Source of the DNA: Liolophura sinensis
Lineage: Eukaryota > Mollusca > Polyplacophora > Chitonida > Chitonidae
Length of the DNA stretch: 64,000 nt
NCBI RefSeq assembly: GCF_032854445.1
Contig: NC_088301.1
Coordinates: forward strand, 43,273,116 to 43,337,115
Direction of reading: 5' to 3'
In this document: positions 24,901 through 39,900 of the stretch, piece after piece
Position numbering within the stretch: the stretch's first letter is position 1
Layout of the letters: each line of letters starts with the position of its first letter
Notes under the pieces: model-generated
The model's input: the letters and a program-made list of their open reading frames with translations, nothing else
The model's database searches: none
Told to the model about the DNA's origin: nothing
Translations under genes and position numbers: made by a program

Positions 24901-27900
24901 ATTTCTTTTATCCAAATGCCCTTTGCACAAAAATATACTACAGAAGCGCAAATGTTACAGACCGTTTATTTAAAGCTAGCCTACACGTTAACCTTATGTC
25001 AGACATCATGGTGGACACTTCCGACAATGCCTTTCGCCTCTCATCGAAATAAAAAAAACAAATGGAGACATGTCCCTCAATTTCACCATAATAGTATACC
25101 CAGAACGCAGCTGCAGTCTGCTGGGAACGTGTAGATTTTGTCCACATACAAATTATACTGAACACGACCTGCAGCTCTGTGTTCGCGACTGTGATTCACG
25201 CTTGCCAGCTCAGCCTTAGCAAACTCTCCATTTGTTTTCTCTCTTTACCAAACTGCAAAGCTGTAGGGCCAAAGAAGACGACATCCCCACGCTTTTGTTA
25301 CCCGAATCTGTATTCCCAGTATTTCAGTGAGAAGCAAACCGTCTTGTACCGCAGCCCGCAGACTGTTAATGACACTGGTAACTTAAGACAGCAGGGCCCA
25401 GGGCACAGGATTGTTGAATTATAATCCAGCAAAACGTGCCATTTACTACGGTCATCAAAATCGAGATGTTAAGGTGTCAACTAGCCTAATCAATACATTT
25501 TGCTGGTAGTTAATTTTGTGCTAAGTGAGAGATTTCTTCAATATTGACCCATGCAAGTATCGAGGAAGGCCGAAAAATGATTTGCTCGCCAGAGCCTCAC
25601 GTGCGCTGATCGATCTTTCCTCAAGCACACACCCCCTTGTTTGGGAGGAGAGCAACTGTTTTTCTCATTCAGAAGGAAAGTTTTTTCTCTTTGCTCAGCG
25701 AAGACGGGTGTAATAACCTACTTGACGTGAGTCCGTCAGCAAGGTGCTTTGCTCCCTGGATTCCTCAGACGTCTGAAAGGTACCTACCATCAATAGCTCA
25801 CAAAATTGCCATGAACCGTCCCCAGCACCTAGCCCAAACATCGCAAACATTTACTGGCAGAACAACAACCATGACTAGTGAGAGACACAATACGAAAACT
25901 AGGTAATTGTCAGTGATAAATACACAGAAAAAAAAGAACATCTTTAACATGCAATATACCGGAAGTGGAACAAAATCAACATTTGACAACTGTCATGGGC
26001 AGCACACAGGCACTGTGTAGCCTAGGCATTTATAAGAGAAGTATACATACCTTCGTACAAATTATCATCTTTGCACAGGTCCGTCAGCGCAGTGCGCGCA
26101 CCTTTTAGATTTAAAAGAGCTGTGTCTATCTTGGGGTAAGCTTCTTGGGAGTTGTTAGAGCAGTTTCTTTTTAACACTTCTATACACGCCATAGACTGCT
26201 TGTAGCCGCTGAAAAAAAGAAAACAATACACGTACTATAAGTGAGAATCAGAGCAAGGTAAAACAAAATGAACAAATGATCGATTCTATTCGCAGCAATG
26301 AGCGGAATCCACAAAGCCTTTAAAGTATATGTTAAAATATGAAATATGATTTTGAAGCTAATATTGGTGCCCAAGATATTAACATTTTGAGTCTTATCAG
26401 TGTTATCTTAAAGCGAACGTGTCAAAATTTCTACTTCCATGGTCAGAATAACCTTTGTTTTATGGTGTTCTTGTTAGTTTACTTAAGTCAGAAATGACTT
26501 GTGGAATCGGTCCCTAGACTTTTTGCACGACAGAACAAATGGTGTTTTCAATATTATCTCGACGCAATGCCGCCCTGCATGTAGCGTGGGGGTTTCTTCG
26601 TGCACAAATCTATATATATTTACATCTGTGTCAGTCGAAGGACAAAAGACTTGACATATATACATACTTCCACATCCAGATGTTAATAATACTGCATATA
26701 TGTATGACAGTGTCTGTAGCGACCGTCTGGGATGTGTTAAGGGCATAATGTTTGTGTGTTGTTACGATGCTGGTGGTTTGGTTGAAAGCAGCACTTTGTT
26801 GTAATTGTCTTGTCCTCAGGCAGTGGTTAACCGGGAGACCGGCGGTTATACCAACCAATGCCTCTGGAAGCTATGTACACAGACAGAAGCGACTGCATGG
26901 TAGCCACACTATAACCGATAGAGCAACGATGGCTATACACAGTTACGCAGCGGTTTGCCTGCTTTTGTAAACAGATCACATTGCGTCTGGCGACGTTTTG
27001 ATGCAACACCCGACTATCTCCTACGTAATCGGAACAATATAGATTTCCTTCTATTTATTATTGGAATGACTTGTATGAAATTTGCTTCGAATTGATAAAT
27101 AGCGTCCGAATCTCAGGCATGTTTCTCGCTATTCATCAGGATATCCAAGGAACGCTAGAAAATTTTCGGAACAAACTCTGTAAAATTCCGAGAAAGCGTT
27201 ACATTCTGTCAGTTCCACCATATGCGCTGAGAAGTTCACAAGAACAATCAGTCAACATGCCTTTAGTATTTGGCAAAGAGGGCACACGTTGGGAGAAAAT
27301 GTATTAGAACGTCTTGGGGTTCCCTACTTCGCTCTCTCGATAAGCTGTTACACGGAAACGCTTTTATATTGACAGCTTTTAAGCTGTCGACACGGACAAA
27401 ACAACGGAGAGGAGCATGTCTTTCTATTCTTCCAAGACACTGGATACTCTCTGAGTTCCCTTTTTCTGGCTGTCCGTTCTCATTTTTTTAGGCAAGAATG
27501 GCTTTGCCAAGGCTTTAAAATTTGGCTGCTGCCGTACCTTGCTTTAAGTAGGTGACCTTATGGAAAACATGTACAAACTATATAAAGTATAATAAATACG
27601 TCATTTAAAACGGTGACCATGTAGGAACCAGTTCTTGTATAACTCTACAAGGAAAATTTCTTCCTGAAAGTTGACACAATGATGTGGTAATTATTTAGGA
27701 AAGCATTAGTTGAATATTAAACAAATAGCTCATGGAATACACACTAAAATACATAAAAGACTTTGTTATAGGCAGGAGTTTATTATTCTTATTGCCGCAA
27801 AACTGTTATTATAACATAAACTAATCCACCTCGTTCGTAACTATTACTAATTAATTTGCTACTTTACCCTGAGAGGGTTAACCAGAACGTTATTTGTACA

Positions 27901-30900
27901 TTATGTTAAATATGTCATACTAAACTAATTAACGAAGTGTTATTACAGCACAGTAACAGAAGATTTAACCAAGTAATTGACACTTGTCTTTAGTTGCTTC
28001 ATTAGTATTAATACTGCATAATCATGTCAGTGACGTCCGCGCTGCTCTAACTGTCAGAGGCAATGTTTCATATCCTTTCCAGTTATGGTTAAATACTGAC
28101 TTCAGGAAATGGTTTGTCTGCGGCATATATAGGTTTACTGTGTGGCCGACAAGTCCGGCGGCTAACTGTTTGCAGAACACACGAAGGCTGCATGTAAATG
28201 ACACGCGTGTCAATGCTGTTCGTTCGGTCTCTGTTGATCAAATATGTCGATCATATCAACAAGGAAATGTATTTGCGTTCAGGGCCATTAGTATAATGTA
28301 GTATTATGTCATGGTCTTCTCAAGGAATGATGTTCATCGTTTCTAGATGGACTTCTTCGCCAAGGGGTTTCATGTGAGCCTAAAATCCCAGCGAAGACAA
28401 GCCTTCAGAAGCATAACATATTTAGGGGCCATGTCTTATCGTGCTAAAAGTGATCAGCCAATGGACCGCAGGTCAATAGCAATACAATGATACTGATCAG
28501 ACTTTTTACCCGACAGAATAGGCCATATAGTTATTTCCGGGAAAAGATTCAACAGCTGAAATGTATAACTGACAAATGTCATAGGAAGTTTTGTAGGTGA
28601 AAAAAAAAACACGTTCACTTTGTTGAAAAACGTACATCGAATGATTGGGTCTAGATGTGAAGTCTAAGATATACTACTGTGTTTGGTATAGTTTGCAGAC
28701 TCAGCAAAATTATATTAAGACTCGATTTGCTCTTGGGGAGTGCTGTATGGTTTTGGTGAGAACATATATCTGCATATTCAGCAATTTCATTTCACAGTGG
28801 GGATTTTCCATGATTTTACCATCAGAACTATTAATCCATTCACACATTTGTTGTATATAACCAAAACCTTTCGACGAATTCGTACAACGTCTTCGGCTTC
28901 TACGAACACTGTATACTGCCAGTATATTCACTTAGACAAACGCACTGAGGCTGGGAAACCAACTCTGTCTTTCCGTCATCACCATTAATATCCAGAATCT
29001 TGATATCCTGATCTAAGAAGGATAACTTTTGATATGCTGAAAATGAAAGACCAGATAAATATTGTTCACATATGTTTGCCAGTTGGCCCACTTCAGTTTA
29101 CACTTGACTATGCAAAGGACATTTACTTTTGGGTTTGTTTGTAACATCTGTCACGTGATATATATCCCAGTCTCCAACTGCTCCTCAAACCTCATCCTGT
29201 GTAAAGGAGAACTTCGCCATCATGCATGCCACACCTCTTTCTTCTCCAACGTTTGTATAAATACATGCATGGGGTGTTTTTACGGACCGGGCCTGAAAGC
29301 CTTTTGTTATAGCAAGATATGAAACTGCTACATACTTCCAGGGACAACTCCTTTCAGCAAATGCAACTGTTATTGTTTGAAGAATTCTTTGAAATTTGGA
29401 CTTAAACATTTAATTGTTTATTGAATTTTATGCAAAAGTAGTTGTTCACCAGTCATCTTTATGTTAGAGTATTAACAAAAATTAAACAAAAAAATAATAA
29501 GAAAAAAAGCTTTTGCATACACTGTTTAGAGATTTGGTGTAAAAAGAAAGTGTATTTTTCGATAATTGTACTCCAATCTTTGTTAATCAGCAAATATGGA
29601 AACAAACCTGTTTCCACTTGTCTCAAAACCCAGACTTCCGACTGCAAGACGGCCCACTTTGGGTCCGCAGAGGTTTTCAGTGACAGCGCAAAGAAATATG
29701 TTGACATTCTCCTGCGTTTAATCAATTAGGCGAATGCAATTACCAATTCCCCAAGGAATTAACATAACGTCACAGTGAAAAAAGCCTGTGTTCGTTATTT
29801 CGCCTTCACACCCAATAGCCTTCCGGCTGAAGTTGTGCGGATAACATCGATGCCTCACAAGATGTTAATTAGTTAAGTTATGTTGGCAGACATAAAGGCC
29901 AATAAAGAGCAATGATTGTCGCAACACAGAGAAGGTCGGAGAGACCTTGTAGTTTCATGGACACACCAAATTTATGTTGAACAAAGGTTGCTTCTAATAA
30001 AATTAACTATATAGAGGAATCGATCTGTTACCGTGTGCCATTCGGAAAGCAGGGAACAGATTTCAGCATACGACCAATTAATTTTTGCCTTAATCGGGCG
30101 AAATTCGTTTAACAGCAAGCCAGTTCATAAATTCACCATACAGATTGAATCAGTAACTTTCCATGAGCCCATGCTCAATGTTTCTCTCTAATACTGCCAA
30201 TTACAAGCTATATTCTTCAACTGATCAATACCTCATTAGCCTTTTATCCACATCTATCACTGGTACGGAGCGTAGGGTTATACTGAGAATCATTCGATAC
30301 GTGCCATATCGGCAGAATACACACGAAATTGTCAACAAACGGAAAGCTAATTTGCAATCAAGTTGTATTTACCTGTGTTGTACTGGTTCATGGAAGCTAA
30401 TTTCTCCTTAATAACGTGAAATTAAGCTCATTTACCTGCAAAATGCTCTCAAAGGCTCAACATCCATACCGCTGAACAGCTTCCTCCGATCACTTTGCAT
30501 ATTTTGGAACTGTGTGCTATAATCGGCCATGCACGCATTGGCATGATCCTGGACCCGTTTCGGACACTGTCCGTATACAACAGGAATTGCTGTAACAGGA
30601 ACAAACACAGTGTAAAAATTATTTTACATGAACGATATATTTGCTTGTGGTATATAGATGTGTAGGCATAGATATTCGACTTTACTAATCACACATAATA
30701 CCTTTTGTGCCTGTGATATAATTCACAACAATAATTCATTTCTCCAGTTTATGGTTTTCAAAAATGCATATTATATTCCTGATGCCTATGAGGCCCAATG
30801 TCACAAGGTATAGCTAGGACAGCACAAGTTATCGACCCAGTATCACGAGGTACAGCTAAGACAGTACAAGTTATAGATCGAATATCACAAGGCATAGCTA

Positions 30901-33900
30901 GGACAACACAAGTAATAGATCCAATATCACAAGGTACAGCTTGGACAGCACACGTTATAGACCCAATATCACAAGGGATAGCTAGGACAGCACAAGTTAT
31001 GGACTCAATACCACAAGGTATAGCTAGGACAGCACAAGTAATAGATCCAATATCAAAAGGTAGAGCTAGGATAGCACAAGTTATAGATCCAATGTCACAA
31101 AGTATAGCTAGGACATCACAAGTTATAGGCCCTATACCACAAGGTAGAGCTAGGACAGCACACGTTATAGACCCAATATCACAAGGGATAGCTAGGGCAG
31201 CACAAGTTATAGACCCAATGTCACAAAGTATAACTAGGACAGCACAAGTAATAGATCCAATATCACAAGGTACATCTAGCACAGCACAAGTTATAGGTCC
31301 AATATCACAAGTTATAGCTAGGACAGCACGTTATAGATCCAATATCACAAGGCATAGCTAGGACAGCACAAGTAATAGATCCAATATCACAAGGTACATC
31401 TAGGACAGCACAAGTAATAGATCCAATATCACAAGGTACAGCTAGGACAACACAAGTTATAGACACAATATCACAAGTTATCTCTAAGACAGCACAAGTT
31501 ATAGACACAATATCACAAGGTATAGCTAGGACAGCACAAGTAATAGATCCAATATCACAAGGTACGGCTAGGGCAGCACAAGTTATAGATCCAATATCAC
31601 AAAGTATAGCTAGGACATCACAAGTTATACATCCAATATCACAAGGCATAGCTAGGACAGCACAAGTAATAGATCCAATATCACAAGGTACATCTAGGAC
31701 AGCACAAGTTATAGACACAATATCACAAGGTATAGCTAGGACAGCACAAGTAATAGATCCAATATCACAAGGTACATCTAGGGCAGCACAAGTTATAGGT
31801 CCAATATCACAAGTTATAGCTAGGACAGCACAAGTTATACATCCAATATCACAAGGCATAGCTAGGACAGCACAAGTAATAGATCCAATATCACAAGGTA
31901 CATCTAGGACAGCACAAGTAATAGACCCAATATCACAAGGTACAGCTAGGACAGCACAAGTTATAGACACAATATCACAAGTTATCGCTAAGACAGCACA
32001 AGTTATAGACACAATATCACAAGGTATAGCTAGGACAGCACAAGTAATAGATCCAATATCACAAGGTACGGCTAGGAGAGCACAAGTTATAGATCCAATA
32101 TCACAAAGTATAGCTAGGACATCACAAGTTATAGGCCCTATACCACAAGGTAGAGCTAGGACAGCACAAGTTATAGGTCCAATATCACAAGGTATAGCTA
32201 GGACAGCACAAGTTATAGACCCAATACCGCAAGGTATAGCTAGGACAGCACAAGTTATGGACTCAATACCACAAGGTATAGCTAGGATAGCACAAGTTAT
32301 GGACCCAATACCACAAGGTATAGATAGGACAGCACAAGTTATAGACCCAATATCACAAAATTTAGCTAGGACAGCACAAGTAATAGACCCAATACCACAA
32401 GGTATAGCTAGGACATCACAAGTTATATACCCAATACCACAAGGTATAGCTAGGACAGCACAAGTTATAGACCCAATATCACAAAGTTTAGCTAGGACAG
32501 CATAAGTTGGTATGGTGGATAAAGTAAGAATGACTAAAATACCGAACATCACACATGTTGCATGTCCTACATGTGTTACGTTTTACGATAAATTGTGATG
32601 TATTTATCAGCGGAGTGATGACTGGTGTATTTAGTAACAGTTCTCTTTCGGGTTGTATATTACAGTTAACTTCCAGGTATCCAATGCTTATATATCATGA
32701 TATAGTGAGCAAAATTAAGATAAACTGCCTAGGATACTTGGCCCTTGGCATTGTACAGGTATACTACTTCGCAGAAACAGCCTGGTAGTTCATGAGGGAA
32801 GGGTGTCCTAGATCAGGAGAACTCGACACGCTGGCACGCGGGAAACCGTGCATTACACATGTGTTGAATGTGAACGAGTGCATAATCGGTTTAGCTTTCC
32901 AGGGCAACACCGACATACAAACACAGTTAAAGAGTTTATAACGGAGAATATCTTAACACAAAATCGATGAGAGCAAATCCTATCTAATATCATTATGTTA
33001 TACCCCCAAAAATACCTTTAACATAATATCAGCCTGACAACTTACATGTTCAAAATCGTTGATAATGTTCATAAAATGTATGATATGGTGGGTTTATAAC
33101 TTTTTCAATTGCTATAATCATTTTAACACTATGAATAGTTCTCTTCAGTTTCCCAAGTGAATTATTATCTATCGTTTATATATGTTCATTAGATTGACCG
33201 AGAAGTACTTAAGTCGTAATACTCAATGATGCTCAAATCCCTCTTAAAATTCCTTATTGTGCTTAAACTTATAGCACCGTTAAACATCGCAAATACTAAT
33301 ATTTATAGACCGCAACAATAGCTGTTAAACTCGCTTGTATGTTAGATTATCATTTGTTGTTCCTTGGCCCTCCTACATAAAATCGCATGTGTCTCATTTA
33401 AATGTTTTTATTATCCTTTGTTTCAAACACACGCAAATTCATATTCAGACAACTGTATATCACTCAAAGTTTTACCTATGTATAGAGAGAAACCAAAAGC
33501 TATGTTTTCTGTTATATGTACCTCATTTTAAAACATTACCACCGTTATACTGCAATTTTAGTGATATTCAATTTATAGTTTAAACTTAGCTGTAGTCCCA
33601 AAGGTAGACCATGTTTTAGCTTACACCAGCACACTCACGCATAAATGTTAGGGGGCAAGAATAAGTAATTTGGTTACATATTATTAGCATCAAGGGTTAG
33701 TTGAGAGGACACGCATCATTGCACAAGTTCGCCGATGGCATCAATCAGGGAACCGGTCTATTATTCAAACATACCAGTAGCATTGTAAGATTGTATTAAC
33801 TTGTCGGTCGGCTCTAAATACGTCAGTGTGCCATACGCCCATCACTAACCCACTGGTATTATTTACTGCCGGGCGAACTCTGTCAGCTCGCAGGAGCCCC

Positions 33901-36900
33901 ATGGTTCGCGGTGGTTAAGTTTCTCTTCGTATGCTCCAACCTTGATGGGCCTTTTCATACCGAGAAGTAGTTGTTCCAAGAGGAAGCTTACATGACTGAG
34001 ACGCTTTCTGGGTTAAATTATGTACCCTGTCAAAACGGCTTGCTCGGAGCCGCTGGTGCGAGTAAGGAACATAGTCATAAGCGGTATCCATTACAGAGGA
34101 TTCGCAACGCCATGTCACAAATGCCCCTGCATTACAGACCGCCTAGTTTACGTGCCGAAACACAACCCCTGAGCATCATCGCCGCCTAACCCCATCTGCT
34201 CTAGATAACCAGAAACTGGTCAACCAATCAGCAGTCAAAAATGACTCGCACTTATCGCCCGGTGTATCAAGACAGTTTCAGGTTAATGGAGTATAGTTGA
34301 AAGTCCCGTATCCTGAAACAATCTCTTGTTTGCGCTAGAGCATAGTTTTACTGATTTTTGTCTCAACTGCCTGCCATTCCAGTCGAAAGAGTTTCCATGA
34401 TGAAAATTTCCGATTTGCCACACGCCCAATTAAATACACTAGGTCACGTTTCAAAACGATTTCTTCTCAAAATTCTTGCAATGCATGTAAGAGATTAACG
34501 TGAAAGTGGTGTATGAGTACGACAGTTTCTACAAAAATAGCAAAGCACACTCCGCATTCCGCATTTATCTCCGGTATTTTAAGCAGCCCGTTATCACTAT
34601 GGTTTCATCGGGGGTCTCTCTTTTTAAAATGGCTAACTTGCTGTTTGTCGATCTGTCACTCATACCGTGGTGATGCACGGTTGGCGCCATGCACTGTTTA
34701 CGATACTGTTGCTTGGTATTCAGAAAATGGCACAGCTGACATTTTCTTTTATTTTTTCGCTTTGAAAGGATTATTTCTTTAAATGGTTTCAATGCCGAAG
34801 TTAGTAGTCTAACATTTCAAGTGCTTTTTACAGGCGACAAACGTATGTATAGACAAGGGTCGGGATTGATAAGTTCCAGACTACAGAAGATGATATATAG
34901 GCTGTTCATGACGCAATACAATTGCATGAAGCCGTCGACTCAAAAAGCTTCTATATGTCGGTGGAACGGGAACATATGTAAGAAAATCGTAACCTTTTAT
35001 GGCAAACTGAATTCACTGTAGACTAAATGGAGGTATTAGGGATGTCGTTCGCACTAAGCCCATACATTAATCAAAATCAAATGAAAGTAAATGTTGTGGC
35101 CAACAGATTTTTAACATATACCTTTGTTGTATACGTCAACAGTGATGACTTCAATAATTTAAGCGGGTCACAGGGGAGTTTGGAGCTAGAGAAGGTGAAG
35201 CGGAGGTGCCCAGATTATGCCCTCGAGGGAAAGAAGCCGTGTAGCCAGGTAACCACAACCAATAGGCCAATAATTAGCCAATATCCTGCTTCAGAAAATC
35301 ATGTGCAAATAAACTCCCATGGGAAATTGGCTAATGCGATCTCACCTCATTTTCCCATCAGGCAGACAAGGCCGTATACCTTAATTAACAGATCATAAAG
35401 TGTTTCAAACTAATTGTTCTTCTCCACCGAAACTTTAACAGCGTTCAATTTTAACAGAAAAGAATTCAAGAAGTCTTCTTATTTGCTATAAACTTGTATG
35501 GAATTTACTTTTTGTATCGATATGACATATCAGACAAGGCATTTGTACAACTGTGTCATTGAGCGTGTAGACACATAGTTAAGAACGCAGATCAGAGGTT
35601 TTGTATGGCTGTCTTGTCTTCAAAACAAGACGGCAAAAACTATCAAGAAAAGATGACAAGAAAGATTTGTATGTACAGAATCAGATAAATGTCTGCAAAT
35701 GAGTATGACAAGCACCCAGTTTGAATTACCGTATTCAAAGTTTTCAAGAACATAGTCAAACGTCATGAATATCAAACATCATGAACGTCGATTCCGATGC
35801 TCTTTTTCAAATTTGCGTTAACTTCAGTAATAAAGTCTGGTAGGACTTTTAATGAATTTTAGAACTCTCTGACCAATACTCTATAATCTGGCGAAACAAT
35901 TTACTAAAGATGTCTATTCCCATTGAAGAATACCTCATGACGGAAGGAAGAAGGTACAGATTTCGTAAAATTAACGACGGTGACGTACATAGCTGCATGT
36001 ATAATATCAGACAGAGAAACTGCACTACTTTGAGCAGATCCTGTTTATCACACCGGTACTGTCCGTGTTACTGTCGGTTGTTCATTTATTGGCCGCAGAC
36101 GTGAATATTTGATACAAAAGTAGCTTCTCCTGGTGTCCTGGCTTTCGTTTCTCGACGCTACAGATAACGCAAAGTGTGGCATATGATGGAGACTCTACTA
36201 AACGAGCACCGGCAGTCAGCCCTGGTTTACTAGTGGCGCCCCCTAGGCTACGATAAAATCCTCTTTGCGGGGCGTGGTTATCTGCATTGCTGAAGCGGAT
36301 AAATGCCATTTATTGTGAATTTATCTAACAGTGTTTACCTCCAGCGGGTGACTCTGAGAAAATGAAAAGCCTGTTTACTATCAAAGACGTCAGAGGGTGA
36401 CGTTTTTATTTTACTAGACCAATTTCGTGTCAATGGTGCCAAGCGTTATCAAGTTAAAGAGCTTACGAGACAGAGTCAGGGCGGACTTAAGCTTAGTTTG
36501 CAAGAGGACGCTGAATATTTTACTCAGTAGATCAGCAAATGCGGCTTATATCATCTTTGAGAGCAGGTTATCATGTGCATTAGCACGTGTTTGGAAACTA
36601 GACTGTGAAACGTTTTAGTAACATAATAATTTCCAGTGATAGCAACATCGGAATATAGCGTTACTGGATCACTGTCTATGTTTATATAGCTGTTTCTATA
36701 GCTGAATTCGGTTATATTACCTAAAATGGAATGTTAACATGAAAACAATGACGATCTCTTCTCCTTCTACACCTTTGGGGGGGGAAAAGCAACACAAGAC
36801 TAGTTGATATGTGACAATCCTATATCGGTCTGTCAGATCAATTCATTTTACTAAATCATTGAAACTGATCTGCAGTGGAGCATTAGATGCAAACAATGAA

Positions 36901-39900
36901 AAATTTTCTAAACGGTCAAATAAAGGTTGCTAAATACTATCTGTTCTTATCCTTCTAGCCTCCTATTTCGGATGCTGTGTCGTTTAACCCAGTAGTATTG
37001 CGTCAAAATTACATTCAACAAATCCGCCTATATGTCAGTCCAAACCCTCTTCAATTATTCCATCCCTGTTAATGGATTGTTTAATTACAATATTTAGTCT
37101 CCCCACAGTAGCACGTGTGTGACCTAAGAATGACCGGCCATTACACCCAGCCAATGTATCATGCACCGCCCGCTCGGTCATTTTGTTTTCCGATTGTCAT
37201 GTAAAGTTGTAGCGGCATACAGCCTATGCCACGGTATGGGAAAGGCGACGTGCGTCGTGCGTTTGGTGCCAGTCTACAGAGCCTCGGGGTATATGAAGCT
37301 GATATATATTTTATAACGCATGTGTCGGAGTGCAATCCACCTCAAAGTGTTAGTCATTTCCCACAGTGAACATTATCAAGAAGGACTGGTAAATGTCATA
37401 TGTTTGCCCCGCACAGGTTTTGCAGGCAGTAACCACTGATTCAGTATCTGTTAAGATGTGCATTCACTTAATAACCAACTTAATGACAAGCCAGGGATAT
37501 TCATCATGCTAAAGATACTTTGATTTATTAACCAAAGATATCATGATCAGAAAAGGTTACTGTTTGGGGTCTAGAGCGAAATTTGACTCAAACATCTACA
37601 GCAATCAACTATATGTCTGAAACAGAAAAAGTACAGAAGGATTTGAAAAGAGTTTGCTCAAACACAAATGTGATGACTACGCATTTATTTCATTTTTGTT
37701 TTACTCCTTACTTTCACTTCTACCACGACGGCCAGCATTATGGTGGGAAGAAACCAGGCAGGGCCCTTTGGAAACCCACGATCATCCGTATGTTGCCGAA
37801 AGACCTTCCCACGTACGGTGGGTGGGGAAGCCAGCATGAGCTGGACTTGAACTCACAGCGACCACATTGGTGGCGTGCTAACCTCCTCGGCCAAAGAGGA
37901 CCCAACTATGCATCTGAGGTCAGTAAAGTTCCACCTCATAAAAATGTATACACACACACTTTACATTTCATCTGTCAAACAATGCCTTCAACTTTAAAAT
38001 ATTGGAGTAGCTTTGAATTTCGCTTTGCGACTTTTCCTTAGGTACCGGTATACATTCGATTGAGATAGTGCGTGTATCAGTGTGTATGAAGACATTATTA
38101 ATAGAAGGGCACCAAAGAGCTCCATACCAACATACACTTCCGAAGAGGGCACTAAGTTAATCTTCTTCTCCAGAAACACACCAGAAATTATGGGAAGATG
38201 TATGTAATGTTGAAGGGTCTTGCGTTAAGTTTAACAAGTATATAGGGCTTCCAGACTCCTTCGGCTTTAAGAAAGTCTGACAATTACAAGGCCGATAGGT
38301 ACTAAGCTAGTTCCAGTGTAGGTCGTATGTTTGCTAAGGCTCCTAGCCGACCCATGATTGATGGGCCTTGTGTGTATCGATCCTTGAGAGACGTAGATCC
38401 CATTGTCCAATCTTGTGCCGAGAGCCATCGCTTCATAGAGACCACAGACTAATGGAGTAGTCGATCATTTTCAGATATGTCGCAACCGGCAAATGGCTGC
38501 CACATTAAACAGGGAACTCAGTGCATCCAGTTCAATATGATTTTTTTCGGCTTACAAAGTTAACCTCATGAGAGGTGTTAAATGGAAAATTGATATTGAA
38601 GAAAACTGCATGATAATGGATTATGTGTCGTGTATTATCAATATCGTAACCGACTGAAGCGTTAATAGCACAGCCTATATAGAGAGCTTTGAGGCCAGGA
38701 TTATGTGGATGCGTATATATGCTTATGCGGCAGATCATATATCCAGATGAAAAGCAAATAAGCCATTTTTCCTATTATAGACAAGTACAAAATGTCTTTT
38801 TTTCACTTGAAAAGAATCAGTCGAACCACACCATTTCATGTACGTATAATTAGCAGATAATGATTGATGCAAATTGCATTATTTGCTTGAGCACCAAAAA
38901 TGGGCAGGATGGTAGTCGAGCCGTGTTCGAGATTGTAATCAAACTAGCGATCGGAGCAGGAAACCTCATGGAATCACGTAAAGCGGCTAACCGACACTAT
39001 CCTATACCGTCTATTCGCCGAGAAGGCCTAATTAAATTCCTTCCTTCATCGATACTTGGCAATCTGAAACTAGGCATTGTCAGCATCAGACATGGAAGCC
39101 CGTTAGGAATACTTCCCGTGCACGAACAACCGATCATGTCAAAAAATAGAAGTTCACTTATTTGGTGGCACGCCTGACAATAGAATTAAATTGGTTGTCG
39201 TCGTTAGAAACTTGCTGTTTGTACCTCGTGACAACATTGCATGTGCCAGACGCATCTTAGAATCGGTTATACGAAAAAAAATTCTATGTGAGCATACTAG
39301 ACTCTACCCACTTTTTGAAACATACATTTTGTGTATATATCGACTTTCTCACCCATAATAGTATAAACTCTTTTTCGGCGACTTATATAAATTAATTAAT
39401 TATAAAAGTAGTTGTCTGTAACAACGAACTCAAGATACATTTCCATGTTGCGGTAGTAAATATAGTTTATTTTACCACACAAGAATGCATGATTAAGCTA
39501 TCGGCTGTAAAACACGTTTTCCACATGTGTATAATTGTATGACAAACACTGTATGAGTGAGCGAGTGAGTGCTTGGGGTTTCACGTCGTACTCAACAATG
39601 TTTCAGACGCCTTACCGAAGGCAAATAAGGCGCCCCGCCCGAGCCATCATACTGATACGGGTCAACCAATCGTTGACCCTCCCAAGCGAGGAAGTTACAA
39701 CTTCCTCTTTTAAGGTCTTAGGTGTGACTCGACCCACTATTGACCCTGGATCTACCGTCTCCCTAAACGGACGCTCTGCCAACTGTACTATTGGAGTCGG
39801 TCAAACACTATATGATGCTTTAAATATGATCACGCACTGACATATCGGCAAATATAGTCGTATGGACACATATAGTGATTTCTGAACAATATTCGCCCTA

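Larger units (their letters stand above)
23120..26050 (-). other. intron 3 of the two-module gene
   Basis: 2.9 kb, phase 1. Holds a SINE tail (23213-23292, minus orientation) and a 5'-truncated SINE (24733-24880, plus orientation). Otherwise nothing recognised. Confidence 0.7.

Noticed and set aside
30758-32552. Long open frames on both strands (187 codons plus; 174 and 415 codons minus) over the 42-bp array
   Set aside because: The repeat unit is a multiple of three and lacks stops in several frames, so long frames arise on both strands by arithmetic. There is no start context, splice border or non-repeat domain.
35027-35398. 123-codon plus-strand open frame
   Set aside because: No recognisable motif, no splice border, and position inside intron 1 on the opposite strand.
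37583-38041. 152-codon plus-strand open frame
   Set aside because: Most of it is the antisense of a tRNA-derived SINE (37705-37903).
38860-39177. 105-codon plus-strand open frame
   Set aside because: Not recognised and without splice or polyadenylation context; consistent with chance.
39750-39800. tRNA gene-like segment (minus strand)
   Set aside because: It is the tRNA-related head of the family B SINE, not a folded tRNA gene.
39535-39840. 101-codon plus-strand frame
   Set aside because: It is the family B SINE read in antisense.
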